A DNA stretch of 32,320 nt. Source: an uncultured bacterium. GTDB taxonomy: Bacteria; Planctomycetota; UBA1135; GCA-002748355. Under the pieces are notes generated by a model, which searched no databases, had not been told where the DNA came from, and was given only the letters and a program-made list of their open reading frames with translations. The translations under genes and the position numbers were made by a program. The stretch lies in contig CALLZN010000262.1 in the NCBI GenBank assembly GCA_937858895.1, positions 1-32,320 of the forward strand. The letters run 5' to 3'. The number at the start of each line of letters is the position of its first letter. The first letter of the stretch is position 1. Positions 22,475 to 32,320 of the stretch are shown here, piece after piece.

Positions 22475-23499
22475 GCCTGCTCTCCGGTTTCGACAAGCTC
22501 TCTCCCCGCGTGCTGGAAGAAGCCCGAGACGTGAACCGAAAGTTCGCAGAGCAGGCCCAGCAAGAAGAGATTGAGCGCCGTGACGAGCATCAGGACCCCA
22601 CAGGTGATGTAGCTGATGTCCCACGAAGTGAGCATGCGGACACCGTTTCCGTCACCGAACTTGAGGAGGCCCAAGAGGATGAAGCCAAAGGCGACGAAGA
22701 AGAGCGGGAAACTCACGAGGCCAAAGTAGCGGATCGGGTGACTCGCGAAGCGCACGAGGAGGCGCACGACGAGGAGGTCGGTGAGGACGCGGAAGATGCG
22801 ACCGATGCCATACTTCGACTTGCCATATCGGCGAGCGTGATGCTGGACCGGCACTTCACGCACGCGACCGCCGACGCCAGCGGCGAGCGCCGGGATGAAG
22901 CGGTGCATGTCCGAATACAGATGCAGCTTGCGAACGACCCAGGAGCGGTAGGCCTTCAGGGTGCAGCCGGTGTCGTGGATGCGCACGCCTGTGAAAGTCG
23001 AGATGAGGCGATTCGCGATGCGGGACGGCAGCTTGCGAGAGAAGGCGCGATCCTGGCGGTCGCGGCGCCATCCGCAAACGACATCGAAGCCGTCCTCGAG
23101 GGCGGCGACGAGGCGCGGAATGTCAGCGGGGTCATTCTGGAGGTCACCGTCCATGGTCACGACGCGGTGTCCGCGGCACACGTCGAAGCCCGCAGCCATC
23201 GCCGCCGTCTGGCCGAAATTGCGACTCAGGAGAACGACGCGAAGGCGTGGATCGCGCCGCGCCGCTTCGGTCAAGAGTTCGCGCGTGCCGTCCGTCGAGC
23301 CGTCGTCGACGAGGACGAGCTCGTAGGTCCCCGGCATGGTCGCGAGGGCACGGCGCAGCGCCGCCAGCAGAGGCGGCACGTTCTCGAACTCGTCGTAGAG
23401 CGGAACCACGACCGACAGATCGGGGGCCATTCTCGTCGTATGGCCGTGGGGTTGCGGGCCGTGAGGTTGCTCAGTCATCCGGCGCGGCAGTATAGCCAT
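22471..23499 (-). CDS. Membrane glycosyltransferase family 2 (DPM1/ArnC-like)
   Basis: 342 residues from ATG 23499; Mets at 23478 (MTEQ) and 23430 (MAPDLSVVVPLYDE) are also plausible starts, since the stretch before LSVVVPLYDEFENV is His/Pro-rich. GT-A motifs are intact: LVDDGSTDGT, LSRNFGQTAAMAAGFD, TMDGDLQNDP (DxD) and CTLKAYR. Two C-terminal membrane helices follow (FGLVSFPLFFVAFGFILLGLL and ITCGVLMLVTALNLFLLGLL), the layout of enzymes that move a sugar to a polyprenyl-phosphate carrier. It is coupled by a four-base overlap to the GT2-FemAB fusion, so the two likely act on the same lipid-linked product. Confidence 0.92.
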   Translation of the reverse strand: MAILPRRMTEQPHGPQPHGHTTRMAPDLSVVVPLYDEFENVPPLLAALRRALATMPGTYELVLVDDGSTDGTRELLTEAARRDPRLRVVLLSRNFGQTAAMAAGFDVCRGHRVVTMDGDLQNDPADIPRLVAALEDGFDVVCGWRRDRQDRAFSRKLPSRIANRLISTFTGVRIHDTGCTLKAYRSWVVRKLHLYSDMHRFIPALAAGVGGRVREVPVQHHARRYGKSKYGIGRIFRVLTDLLVVRLLVRFASHPIRYFGLVSFPLFFVAFGFILLGLLKFGDGNGVRMLTSWDISYITCGVLMLVTALNLFLLGLLCELSVHVSGFFQHAGRELVETGEQA

Positions 23500-23566
23500 T
23501 GGCTTCCTCGATTCCGCTCAGGCGCGCGCCCATGCTCCGCCTTGCCGCAGGCTGCTCGGCGCCGCA

Positions 23567-24022
23567 TCACGCATCGCTCGCCAACGTGAGGACGAGGCTC
23601 GCGACGAGCACGGTCGCGAGGACAACGGCACAAATGACGGTCGCGACTACGACGGCGCGGTGCGACGCGGGTCGCTCTGGCAAGTCGAGGACCGTTGAGA
23701 CCAGGTTCGTCGCGACGCTATCGGCTCGCCGCAAGTCACCGCGCCGGACCTCGACTTCGAGCCGGCGCGCCGTACGCGACAATGTGCGCGCACCCTCGAG
23801 TTCGACGAAGTCGCGCTTCAAGACCGAGGCCTTGACTTCGCGCAGCAAGCGCGTGAAGCGTTCCTCGTCATCGACATCCGAGTCGAAGTCCGCGAGGCTT
23901 GCGCGCCCTTCGCAGTCTTCGTCATCGAGGGCGGGCAGAAGCACGAAGGTGGAGCGCCGCTTGGCCGCGCAGTCGCACGGCAAGGGCTCCCCACAAGTGC
24001 TGCACCGAGCGGCCTCGTCCAT
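23567..24022 (-). CDS. Zinc-ribbon protein with C-terminal membrane helix, unknown function
   Basis: 151 residues. The N-terminus has a compact four-cysteine motif, CSTCGEPLPCDC, which looks like a minimal zinc ribbon. The middle is polar and acidic (DDEDCEGRASLADFDSDVDDEERFTRLLREV), then helical and basic. Residues about 124-147 form one strongly hydrophobic helix (AVVVATVICAVVLATVLVASLVLTLA), ending four residues later, so it is tail-anchored with the zinc site in the cytoplasm. I do not recognise a family. It is divergent from the sigma-54 regulator gene, with 245 bases between the starts. The good frame, sensible domain order and ATG support a real gene; the function is open. Confidence 0.72.
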   Translation of the reverse strand: MDEAARCSTCGEPLPCDCAAKRRSTFVLLPALDDEDCEGRASLADFDSDVDDEERFTRLLREVKASVLKRDFVELEGARTLSRTARRLEVEVRRGDLRRADSVATNLVSTVLDLPERPASHRAVVVATVICAVVLATVLVASLVLTLASDA

Positions 24023-24267
24023 CTCAACGCCTATCGGCCCCTAGACGCGTGCATCTCGCGCAGGGCTAGCACGGTCCGTTGCCAGCGGCATCGCGCGGCG
24101 CAGCGGCGCCCCCGAAACCGACAGCAGACCGCGCTCCATATGTGCCTGGTCTCGCATTGGACGCAGCGGGTCAACCCTGGGGACCCAATGCGCCGATCAC
24201 TGTCCCATGTCGACTGCCCTACAGAGAGTGTCGCAGCGCTTCCGATGCACCGGCCGCCGGGGGACGC

Positions 24268-25662
<1,395 letters not shown>

Positions 25663-25690
25663 TCCTCGATACCTTCGAGCCCCGGTTACC

Positions 25691-28600
25691 ATGCTCCGGC
25701 ATTCCCTGACTGTCTTCGTTCTGCTCTTCCTACTCGCGCTCACGATGATCCTCGGCTACGCAGCCTGGAACCGTGAGGCCGCGCCAGAGGCGCTCGCAGA
25801 AGCGGCGCGCCTCTTGGACCAGGACCGAGCCCAGGATGCCTTGCGTCTGCTCAACCACACCGAACGGACCCTCGGCTCCAAGGGTGACCCGGACCTGCGT
25901 CGGCAGGTCTTCGACCTGCGCTACCAAGCCCACGACCGCGTCGGCAACCAGAAGAACGCGCTGAGCGATCTCAACACCCTGCAGCGATCGTTCGGCGAAC
26001 CGAGCGCGGACGACAAGCGCAGCTACGAGCTCGCCCGCGTGCGCCTCCGCCTCGCGCTCGGACGCAAGGACAGCGACGAATGGGACCGCGCCCTCGACGA
26101 AGGTCGGGCCCTGCTCGCCGAGAACAACAAGGACCACGAACTGCGCGAGATCGTCGGCCAGGTCTTGCAGGCCATGTACGAGGCCGACCTGCAGAAGATC
26201 ATCTCCGAGGAGCTGCCGCCGCTGCTGCCGAGCGAGCCGCTCGAAGTGGCGACGACCGCGATCGAACACTACATCTACCGAGAGGCGAAGGACCCGGAGG
26301 GCGAGCGGCAGCGCAGCATTCTCCAAGGCGTCCTCGACGAACAAATCCGCGACCGCCGGCTCGTCGAACAGTATCTCGGACGCATCGCTTCGATCCGAGA
26401 TCGAGTCCTCGAGACGAGCGACCACTATCGCTTCGCGCTGCGCGGCGAAGCCCCGGCGTGGAACGCGCTGCAGGGCTACAGCGGTCAACTGCTGCGCTCG
26501 GATCGCGCCGAAGAAGCTGGCGCCGTCGCTTGGCTCTACTTGCTGCGCTTTCCCCGTCGCTACGGCAGCGTCATCGCGGTCAGTCGCGCCCTCGAGGCCT
26601 TCGTCGCCATCGGCAACATCAACCAGGCTTGCAAGGTCGGCGCCTACTGGCTCGAGAAGAATCCGGTCGAGAGCGTCGTCGAGAAGAAGTGGTTCAACTT
26701 CACGACCCTCGACGCCTACCTTCTCTACGTCCGCGCCTTGCATCGCCAAAAAGACGACGTAGCGATCGACACCCTCGTCAATCAACTGCTGAAGTACGGC
26801 AAGGCTGAGTACGAGACCATCCTCTGGCCTGACCTGCACTGGTGCTTCGGCTTGCTGCGCGATCTCTACAAGGACGCGAACGGCGTCGAGAACAGCCTCA
26901 GCCAGTTCTGCAAGACTTACACCTGGCGTGAGGCCGGACCTGGGGGCGAGGTCGATTGGTATCGAGAGGCGATCGAACTCCGCTACCGCGCTGCGCAGTC
27001 GCGCAAGAACGATGAGCGCGGTGACCTCGTACTCGAAGAGTGGATCAAGGCGCGCCCGAAGGACCTCTCCGCCCGATTCTTGCGCGCGCGGCGCATGCTC
27101 GAACGCGGGGAGTACGTGCTCGCAGTCCATGACGCCAACGTCATCATCGCATCCAACGACGCGACGGCGCGTGAGCGTGAGAGCGCACTGCGCATCCGGC
27201 TCGACGCGCGCAACCGCGAGTTCGCGAAGGACGGTCGCGACTCCGAGAGCATCCTCAAGGCCCTCATCCTCGACGAGACGGCGACCCTCATCATCCCAGA
27301 CCCGGTCTTGCACCTGGGTGTCGCCGAGCTGGCGCTCCGCAACGGGCTCACGCGCATCGCGCGGCGGCAGATCCGCGCGGCGGCAGAATCCTTGCAATGG
27401 TCGTCGACACTTCGCCTCTTACAGGCGCGTGACGCCATGCTCCGCGACGAAGACCCCCTCTACGACATCGAACAGGTCTTGGCGATCGAGCCCGACTCAC
27501 TCGACGCCCACTTGCTCCAGATCGAGGCCCTCGAGAAGGCCAAGGCGCCGCCCAGTCGCATCGAGAAGGCATGGTTCGATCTGATCAGAACGAACCCTAC
27601 CAACCTCGAGGCTGCGACGCGCCTCGGCGAAAAGCTGCTCGAGCGCGGCGCCTACGACCTCGCACTCGAACTCGGCAACTGTGCGAAGCTCGACGAGGCC
27701 GGCAAGCGCGCGCTCGGTTGGATCCGCGGTCGCGCGATGCTCGGCCTCGACCGGGATGCCGATGCGATCACCGAGCTGCAGAGCTTGCCGATCGAAGCCG
27801 AGAACCGCATCCAGGGTCTCGCGCTCGCGATGGAGACAGCCGCGCGCTTGGGTCACTTCGACAAGCTGCCGGGCCTCAGGCGCCTCTTGCTCAAGGCTCA
27901 GCCCGACGCCGATACGCTAGAGCGCACGGCGGAGGCGCTCGCCAGTCAGCGGCGCTACGCCGATGCTCTAGAACTTCTGCTCGAGATCTCGGATCGCAAT
28001 CCTGATCTCGTCGACGGGCGCGACGGCAAGCTCTTCGTGCTCATCGGCCGCCTCGACTACGCCCAAGGCCAGATCCAAGAAGCGCAACAGAATTGGGACC
28101 GGGCCATCAGCTTTGCTGACGGCAGCGAGGCTGTGCCCTTGCTCGCACTGTCTTTCGTCCTCGAAGGGCGCATCGACGAGGCTCGTACGACGCTCGGCTA
28201 CACGCCGCAGCCAGTCGGTGACCCCCTTACCCTCGCCTACCTCTACCACCGCCTCGGCCGTGGCGACGACGCCATGCGCTACTTGCGTGACTTCACGACC
28301 GAGAAGAGCGCGCTGCTGCCGAAGATCCTGCGGCAGTCCTTGCACTTTGCCAGCAAGACCGAGGGCGAGCCCGAGTCGACGCCCTACCCGTGCTTCACCG
28401 ACATCGCCAAGGCCAAACCAGATCTGTGCTTCGAGGCACTCGCTCTGTCGCGAGGCATCGCCTTCGAAAGCCTGGCCGCGGAGGCGATGAAGGGTCTCAC
28501 GTCATCCTTCGAGGGCGGTGACGCTGTCTCCAAGGCGGCGCTCGAGACGCTTCGCGCTTACCAAGATCTCCTCGCGAAGCGCGAACGCGCGGCCGCCGAC

Positions 28601-30004
28601 CGACTCGCGAATCTCGTCAACCGCCAAGCGGAGTTCTTCCCGGCCTATGACGAGCTCTTCCGCTTGGTCGAGGACGACCGTCCTGAGATGCTCATGACCG
28701 CGGACATGCTCGCGCGCTACGAGAAGCTCACGACCATGCTGCCGAGCGGCGTGCTCAAGGAATCGCGCTTCCCCCTACTCGCGCTGATCGGCAAGGGGCT
28801 CCAGAGTGATGACCCCAAGGTCGCGGCCGACTTCTACGAGAAGGCGAAGCTCTTCGCTCTCGAGTTCCAGGTCAACGATCCCGAGCCGTGGCGCGCGCTC
28901 GCGAAGCTCGCCAAAGAAAGCGGTGACTTCGTCACGGCCCTCGAACGCCAGTTCGATGTCCTCGACAAGGTGACGGGCCGTTCGCACCACAACGAGCTGG
29001 CACTGACGCTTGCGCTCGCGTTGACCGCTCTCGAGACCGATGAAGGCCGCTCGATCGAGACTGCGCTTGGGCGCCTCGTACGAAAGGCCGCCGACGCGGC
29101 GCGCCTTCACCGAGACCGCGTCGCCCAACGCAAAGCCGACCCCCTCGGCTTCGCAGCCGTGATCCAAGTGCGCATCGACGAGATCGACCGTCTGGCAACC
29201 GACGCCGAGCGCAAAGCTACAGCGATCACCCTCCTCGAGGCGAGCCTGCGCGCGATCCTCGAAGGACGTGTGGCGCCTCACCGAGATGTCGAGGGCCTGA
29301 GTCTCGTCCTCCGCGAACTTGCGCTTCGCAAGCCACCGACCGCGATGCGGGCGCTGATCGCCGACATCCTCGTCAGGGACCCGTCGCTCTTCGAAATCTC
29401 GCTCCTGCAGAGCCACTTCGAAGAAGAGTATCGCAACGTGCCAAAGGCGCGGCAGTCGGTGGCGTGGATCGCCGAGATCCTGCCCACGTACCGGCCCATC
29501 CTCGAACGCATCGTCCGCCTCTGCGGTCGCTACCCGGTGTCGGAGCCGAGCGTTTATGAAGGCTTGCTCGCCGCCGTGCCCGACGACAACCAGGGCCAGT
29601 GGGCGCGCGCGATCTTGCTCTCGCGCCTCGGCAACGCGACCGCGGCCGCGGCCGCCTTCGACAAGGCCGCCGATCAACTCGGCGCTCCCGAAGCCGTCTT
29701 GGCTGACCTGACGCGCATCTATGCCGGTGGACCGGGCGGTGACTTTGCAGATGTCCAAACATCGTTCTTGCGTCGCTCGAAGACCGACAGCGGTCGCTAC
29801 GCGAGCTTCGCCGAAGACATGTCCATCCAGCTCGACCTCTTGGTCGAGGACCGCGCACGTGAACTCGAAACGAGCGCCGTCGAGGCCGAGCGCGCCGTCT
29901 TGCGCAACTCGCGCAGCGCCCCCGAGGAAGAAGTGCGTCGACGTCGCGAGGCCGAACGTCTGCGCCGTGAGGCCGAACGCGCAGCGCGCCGCGGCGGTCG
30001 CTGA
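25691..30004 (+). CDS. Giant membrane-anchored TPR-repeat protein, unknown function
   Basis: 1437 residues. An N-terminal helix (about residues 4-24, HSLTVFVLLFLLALTMILGYA) acts as an uncleaved anchor, so most of the protein is in the periplasm. The rest is almost entirely helical hairpins of TPR or related type, e.g. LAEAARLLDQDRAQDALRLLNHTE, LDEGRALLAENNKDHELREIVGQVLQ, KLFVLIGRLDYAQGQIQEAQQNWDRAI and LSFVLEGRIDEARTTLG. The last 30 residues are a charged Arg/Glu coiled-coil-like tail (EEEVRRRREAERLRREAERAARRGGR). No catalytic motif was seen. TPR solenoids scaffold protein complexes, and such large anchored ones occur in exopolysaccharide and secretion systems. It lies 28 bases after a sigma-54 regulator and 11 bases before a GT-C-like membrane gene, so the three may be one transcript. 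Confidence 0.88.
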   Translation: MLRHSLTVFVLLFLLALTMILGYAAWNREAAPEALAEAARLLDQDRAQDALRLLNHTERTLGSKGDPDLRRQVFDLRYQAHDRVGNQKNALSDLNTLQRSFGEPSADDKRSYELARVRLRLALGRKDSDEWDRALDEGRALLAENNKDHELREIVGQVLQAMYEADLQKIISEELPPLLPSEPLEVATTAIEHYIYREAKDPEGERQRSILQGVLDEQIRDRRLVEQYLGRIASIRDRVLETSDHYRFALRGEAPAWNALQGYSGQLLRSDRAEEAGAVAWLYLLRFPRRYGSVIAVSRALEAFVAIGNINQACKVGAYWLEKNPVESVVEKKWFNFTTLDAYLLYVRALHRQKDDVAIDTLVNQLLKYGKAEYETILWPDLHWCFGLLRDLYKDANGVENSLSQFCKTYTWREAGPGGEVDWYREAIELRYRAAQSRKNDERGDLVLEEWIKARPKDLSARFLRARRMLERGEYVLAVHDANVIIASNDATARERESALRIRLDARNREFAKDGRDSESILKALILDETATLIIPDPVLHLGVAELALRNGLTRIARRQIRAAAESLQWSSTLRLLQARDAMLRDEDPLYDIEQVLAIEPDSLDAHLLQIEALEKAKAPPSRIEKAWFDLIRTNPTNLEAATRLGEKLLERGAYDLALELGNCAKLDEAGKRALGWIRGRAMLGLDRDADAITELQSLPIEAENRIQGLALAMETAARLGHFDKLPGLRRLLLKAQPDADTLERTAEALASQRRYADALELLLEISDRNPDLVDGRDGKLFVLIGRLDYAQGQIQEAQQNWDRAISFADGSEAVPLLALSFVLEGRIDEARTTLGYTPQPVGDPLTLAYLYHRLGRGDDAMRYLRDFTTEKSALLPKILRQSLHFASKTEGEPESTPYPCFTDIAKAKPDLCFEALALSRGIAFESLAAEAMKGLTSSFEGGDAVSKAALETLRAYQDLLAKRERAAADRLANLVNRQAEFFPAYDELFRLVEDDRPEMLMTADMLARYEKLTTMLPSGVLKESRFPLLALIGKGLQSDDPKVAADFYEKAKLFALEFQVNDPEPWRALAKLAKESGDFVTALERQFDVLDKVTGRSHHNELALTLALALTALETDEGRSIETALGRLVRKAADAARLHRDRVAQRKADPLGFAAVIQVRIDEIDRLATDAERKATAITLLEASLRAILEGRVAPHRDVEGLSLVLRELALRKPPTAMRALIADILVRDPSLFEISLLQSHFEEEYRNVPKARQSVAWIAEILPTYRPILERIVRLCGRYPVSEPSVYEGLLAAVPDDNQGQWARAILLSRLGNATAAAAAFDKAADQLGAPEAVLADLTRIYAGGPGGDFADVQTSFLRRSKTDSGRYASFAEDMSIQLDLLVEDRARELETSAVEAERAVLRNSRSAPEEEVRRRREAERLRREAERAARRGGR

Positions 30005-30015
30005 GCCACAGCCGC

Positions 30016-31560
30016 GTGCAGCCAGCGATCGCAGCGCCGATGGGCACGTCGCGCCGAGGACGCCTGTTGCGGCTGTCGCCTTGGCTCGCCATGGCGCTTC
30101 CGCTCTTGTGCTGCGCAGCTTTCGCCGTCCTACAGTCGTTGCAGCAGTGGCCAGCGCGGCTCGGCGATGATTGGATCTACTTCCATGAGTTCGACGACCT
30201 CGCGTTGCTCGACTCGGACGGCGGCGGCGCCCTGACGAAGAACGGACGACCCGAAGACGGGCTGCGCTTCCGGCCTTTCAGCTACCTATGGCTCTTCGTC
30301 GAACGCCGCTTGACGCAGAGTTTCGCGGTGAGCCACGCCATCGGCCTCGCCTGGATCGGCCTCGGCGGCACGGCCCTGGTTGCCTTTCTGCGCGCAATCG
30401 GAGTCACGAGTTCGCGCGCCTGCCTCGCGGCCCTGCTCTTCGTCCTGCACCCGGCTCAAGTCGAAGTCTGGGGCTGGGCTTCGGCGCGCATCGACACGAT
30501 GGCCATGGCGGCGTCCTTCGCGGGCCTCGCCCTCCTCGCTGGCGTTGCGGGCCCCTTGCGACTGGTGCTCGCATACTTCGCCTTCGCTGCCGCCTTCGGT
30601 TCGAAAGAAGCCGCCTACCCCGTCGTGGCCGTCGCGCCGCTCGTGCCCCTGCTGCGTGGACTCGGCGCGAGGCGCGCGCTGCGGGACGCGGTCGTAGCTT
30701 GCCTCGCCCTCGGCTCCGTCCTCGGCCTCAAGTTGCTCCTCCTCGGCAGCGCCTTCGCGGGTTCGTGGGGACTTGCCCTCGCGACCATTCCGCTGCGCAT
30801 GCACGTCGCGGGTTGGTTCTCTTATTTGCACGCCCTCCTCGTCGATCCGCGCTCGACGGCAGCTCCCGCCGGCCAGGTCGCGTCAGCGCTGTGGTTCGGC
30901 CTCATGGTCGTCGCAATCGCCACGCCTTTCGCCGTCCTCGCGACGACGACACGGCATCAGAAGCGGCGCCTGCTGCGCCGCATGAGCGCACAGACTCCGC
31001 TCTACGCCCTTTGCATCGTCGGCTTCTTCCTCACGATCACGGTGAGCTTCGGCGTGCCGGCGCGCGGCGACCTCGCGGGTTCGCGCCTCTGGTATCTACC
31101 AAGCGCCTTCCTCTGCGCCGCCATCGCGATGCACGCGACACGGGTCGTGCTCGTCGCGGGCATCGTCGTCGGCGCCTTCCTCCTGGACCAGAACCTCGCA
31201 CCCTATCGGGAAGCTGGGAGGCTCATGACGCGTGTCGAGGCGACCATCGAAGGCGAGCTTTCCGATGCGGGGCGCGCTCTGCGCGTCGCCGACTTGCCGA
31301 AGGAACACGGTCCGGTGCCGCTCTTCGTCTTGATGGCCGAACTCTGGACCGTCGGCCGGCCCGAACTGGCAGACGACAGCACGGCGTCCGGCCCGCCCTC
31401 GTTCCCCCGCGTCTTCTTGAGCTGGAGCGAAGCGGGGCAAGCGCGTGATCTCGGCCCAGTCGAAGCCATCTGGGCGACCGAAATGCAGCGACGTGGCCTC
31501 GAAATCCGACGCCTCGTCTGGCAGGGCGGTGACCTGGTCGAAGCGACGTCGAAACGCTGA
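30016..31560 (+). CDS. Multi-pass membrane protein, GT-C glycosyltransferase-like
   Basis: 514 residues from a GTG at 30016, 11 bases after the TPR gene; an ATG at 30040 is an alternative. About ten hydrophobic helices are visible, the first at LAMALPLLCCAAFAVL. After it an acidic loop (GDDWIYFHEFDDLALLDSDGG) and LRFRPFSYLWLFVERRL face the outside, like the first loop of GT-C enzymes where the catalytic Asp lies. The motif VLHPAQVEVWGWASARIDTMAM recalls the HP...E.V.W..gR.D region of TMTC/ArnT-like mannosyl- or arabinosyltransferases. The last 115 residues are soluble. It probably uses a lipid-linked sugar, but the family call rests on pattern only. Confidence 0.8.
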   Translation: MQPAIAAPMGTSRRGRLLRLSPWLAMALPLLCCAAFAVLQSLQQWPARLGDDWIYFHEFDDLALLDSDGGGALTKNGRPEDGLRFRPFSYLWLFVERRLTQSFAVSHAIGLAWIGLGGTALVAFLRAIGVTSSRACLAALLFVLHPAQVEVWGWASARIDTMAMAASFAGLALLAGVAGPLRLVLAYFAFAAAFGSKEAAYPVVAVAPLVPLLRGLGARRALRDAVVACLALGSVLGLKLLLLGSAFAGSWGLALATIPLRMHVAGWFSYLHALLVDPRSTAAPAGQVASALWFGLMVVAIATPFAVLATTTRHQKRRLLRRMSAQTPLYALCIVGFFLTITVSFGVPARGDLAGSRLWYLPSAFLCAAIAMHATRVVLVAGIVVGAFLLDQNLAPYREAGRLMTRVEATIEGELSDAGRALRVADLPKEHGPVPLFVLMAELWTVGRPELADDSTASGPPSFPRVFLSWSEAGQARDLGPVEAIWATEMQRRGLEIRRLVWQGGDLVEATSKR

Positions 31561-31580
31561 TCGTCCAGCTACGAAGTCGC

Positions 31581-32320
31581 TCAGCTCACGGCGCGCGCGC
31601 GCCACGTGCGCTCGACATCGGCGAGCGTCGTGAAGCGATGCTTCTGCAGCAACCACTCCAGCTTGTCGCTCGTCTTCTCGAGCCCGACGTAGTGACGGAA
31701 GCCTCGCAGACCGCCGACCCCGAAGCGCGGCTGTCCGGGATCGAGCTCCCAGGGATGCAAGTAGATGCAACTCGGCTCGCCCCTCCGCTCCCGCCCCTTC
31801 AGAGCACGGCTGATGAGTCGTATGGGAAAGAGTCGCAGATAGCCGCCGCCGCCTAGCGGCAGGCGCTTACCGAGCGCGTCGACGACGAGCGGCGGTAGCT
31901 CGAAGAGTTCACGCTCACCAGATGGCCGGAGGATGTGGGGACCGAGCGGCGCATCCGGCACGCCGTAGTCGGGGTGCCGCACGGGATGGATCGACGAGTC
32001 GCGGGTGTAGCCCTCTTCGACCAGGATCGGCAAGGCCCATGGAGTCTTGGCCGTGATCGACCACGTGCAGGCCCTGAAGGACAGCACTTCGACGCTAGCA
32101 ATCTCTTCGAGGATGCGTTTGGCCTTGCGACAGTCCTCACGGAAGCCCGCGGCGCCGAGGTCGGGCAGAAGTTGGTGGTCGTAGCCGTGCGAGGCCAGCT
32201 CATGACCACGCTCGACGATCTCGCGCATGAGGTCGGGTGCCCGCTCCGCAATCCAGCCCAGGCAGAAGAAGGTCGCCCGCACCGAGTGGCGACTCAGCAT
32301 GTCGAGGAAGCGCCGCGTCG
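31581..32320 (-). CDS. XrtA-type polysaccharide deacetylase (5' end outside window)
   Basis: The visible 246 codons are the C-terminal part of a NodB-fold deacetylase of the kind found with exosortase/PEP-CTERM exopolysaccharide genes, including its C-terminal DUF3473-like segment. The frame is open through 32320 (RRFLDMLSRHSVRATFFCLGW), so the N-terminus with the catalytic DD motif lies outside the window; the Met at 32300 is internal. Seen: SHGYDH (zinc His motif), SFRACTWSI at the R-P motif (with Cys in the usual Pro place), TRDSSIHPVRHPDYGVPDAP and YLHPWELDPGQPRF near the end. It would remove N-acetyl groups from a surface polysaccharide. It converges on the GT-C-like gene with 20 bases between the stops. 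Confidence 0.9.
   Translation of the reverse strand, partial: TRRFLDMLSRHSVRATFFCLGWIAERAPDLMREIVERGHELASHGYDHQLLPDLGAAGFREDCRKAKRILEEIASVEVLSFRACTWSITAKTPWALPILVEEGYTRDSSIHPVRHPDYGVPDAPLGPHILRPSGERELFELPPLVVDALGKRLPLGGGGYLRLFPIRLISRALKGRERRGEPSCIYLHPWELDPGQPRFGVGGLRGFRHYVGLEKTSDKLEWLLQKHRFTTLADVERTWRARAVS

Noticed and set aside
22475-22624. 50-residue N-terminal extension of the GT2-FemAB protein
   Set aside because: It overlaps the C-terminus of the upstream GT2 in another frame and is not GT-like; the GTG at 22474 gives the standard four-base coupling overlap.
24067-24083. Sigma-54 promoter-like TAGCACGGTCCGTTGCC upstream of the regulator gene
   Set aside because: The GG is changed to AG and the spacing between the -24 and -12 elements is one base too long, which sigma-54 promoters do not tolerate well.
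25730-27397. Long minus-strand open frame (555 codons) opposite the TPR gene
   Set aside because: Antisense shadow; the plus-strand frame has an anchor helix, TPR periodicity and runs 1437 codons without a break.
31561-31580. Terminator hairpin between the convergent GT-C-like and deacetylase genes
   Set aside because: Only short AGCT palindromes are present; no stable stem could be drawn.

Overview
The window is a GC-rich bacterial chromosome segment with densely packed genes on both strands. The gene mix points to a Gram-negative organism that secretes or anchors many proteins and builds a complex surface glycan: secreted di-heme cytochrome/beta-propeller protein, TPR proteins, lipoproteins, a sigma-54 enhancer-binding protein, and exosortase-type (XrtA) exopolysaccharide accessory families. 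A planctomycete is my best guess and a myxobacterium or relative is an alternative; no marker gene here settles it.

Layout. Positions 1-6183 (minus strand) hold a tightly overlapped glycan operon, in transcription order: lipoprotein, GT2, GT2, LmbE deacetylase, GT4, LmbE deacetylase, GT2 (cut by the window edge). Upstream lies a secreted TPR/zinc metallopeptidase (6224-7906), divergent from a TldD/PmbA-type peptidase (7986-9617). Next comes a two-gene minus-strand unit: an SH3-like exported protein (12416-13783) followed by a 922-residue propeller/di-heme protein (9639-12407). Then follow an aminotransferase, a tRNA-Arg(TCT), a PAS-GGDEF-EAL protein, a LOG-family protein, and a PEGA lipoprotein overlapping a GmhB-like phosphatase.

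The most striking item is at 19303-20214 (minus). A secreted thioredoxin-like protein is interrupted by a single in-frame TGA exactly where the first cysteine of the CGPC redox motif should be, giving UGPC. A perfect 6-bp hairpin with a G at loop position 2 follows 20 nt downstream of the TGA, as expected for a bacterial SECIS. Conventional gene calling would split this into a 63-residue fragment and a 234-residue fragment; I read it as one 303-residue selenoprotein.

Beyond it lie a membrane GT2 (22471-23499) translationally coupled to a GT2-FemAB fusion (20288-22474), a zinc-ribbon/tail-anchored protein, and a plus-strand run made of a sigma-54 regulator with a degenerate receiver, a 1437-residue membrane-anchored TPR protein and a GT-C-like membrane protein. 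The window ends inside an XrtA-type polysaccharide deacetylase. The FemAB fusion, the deacetylase and the glycosyltransferase operon together suggest export and modification of an extracellular polysaccharide, but no exosortase, polymerase or flippase is visible here.
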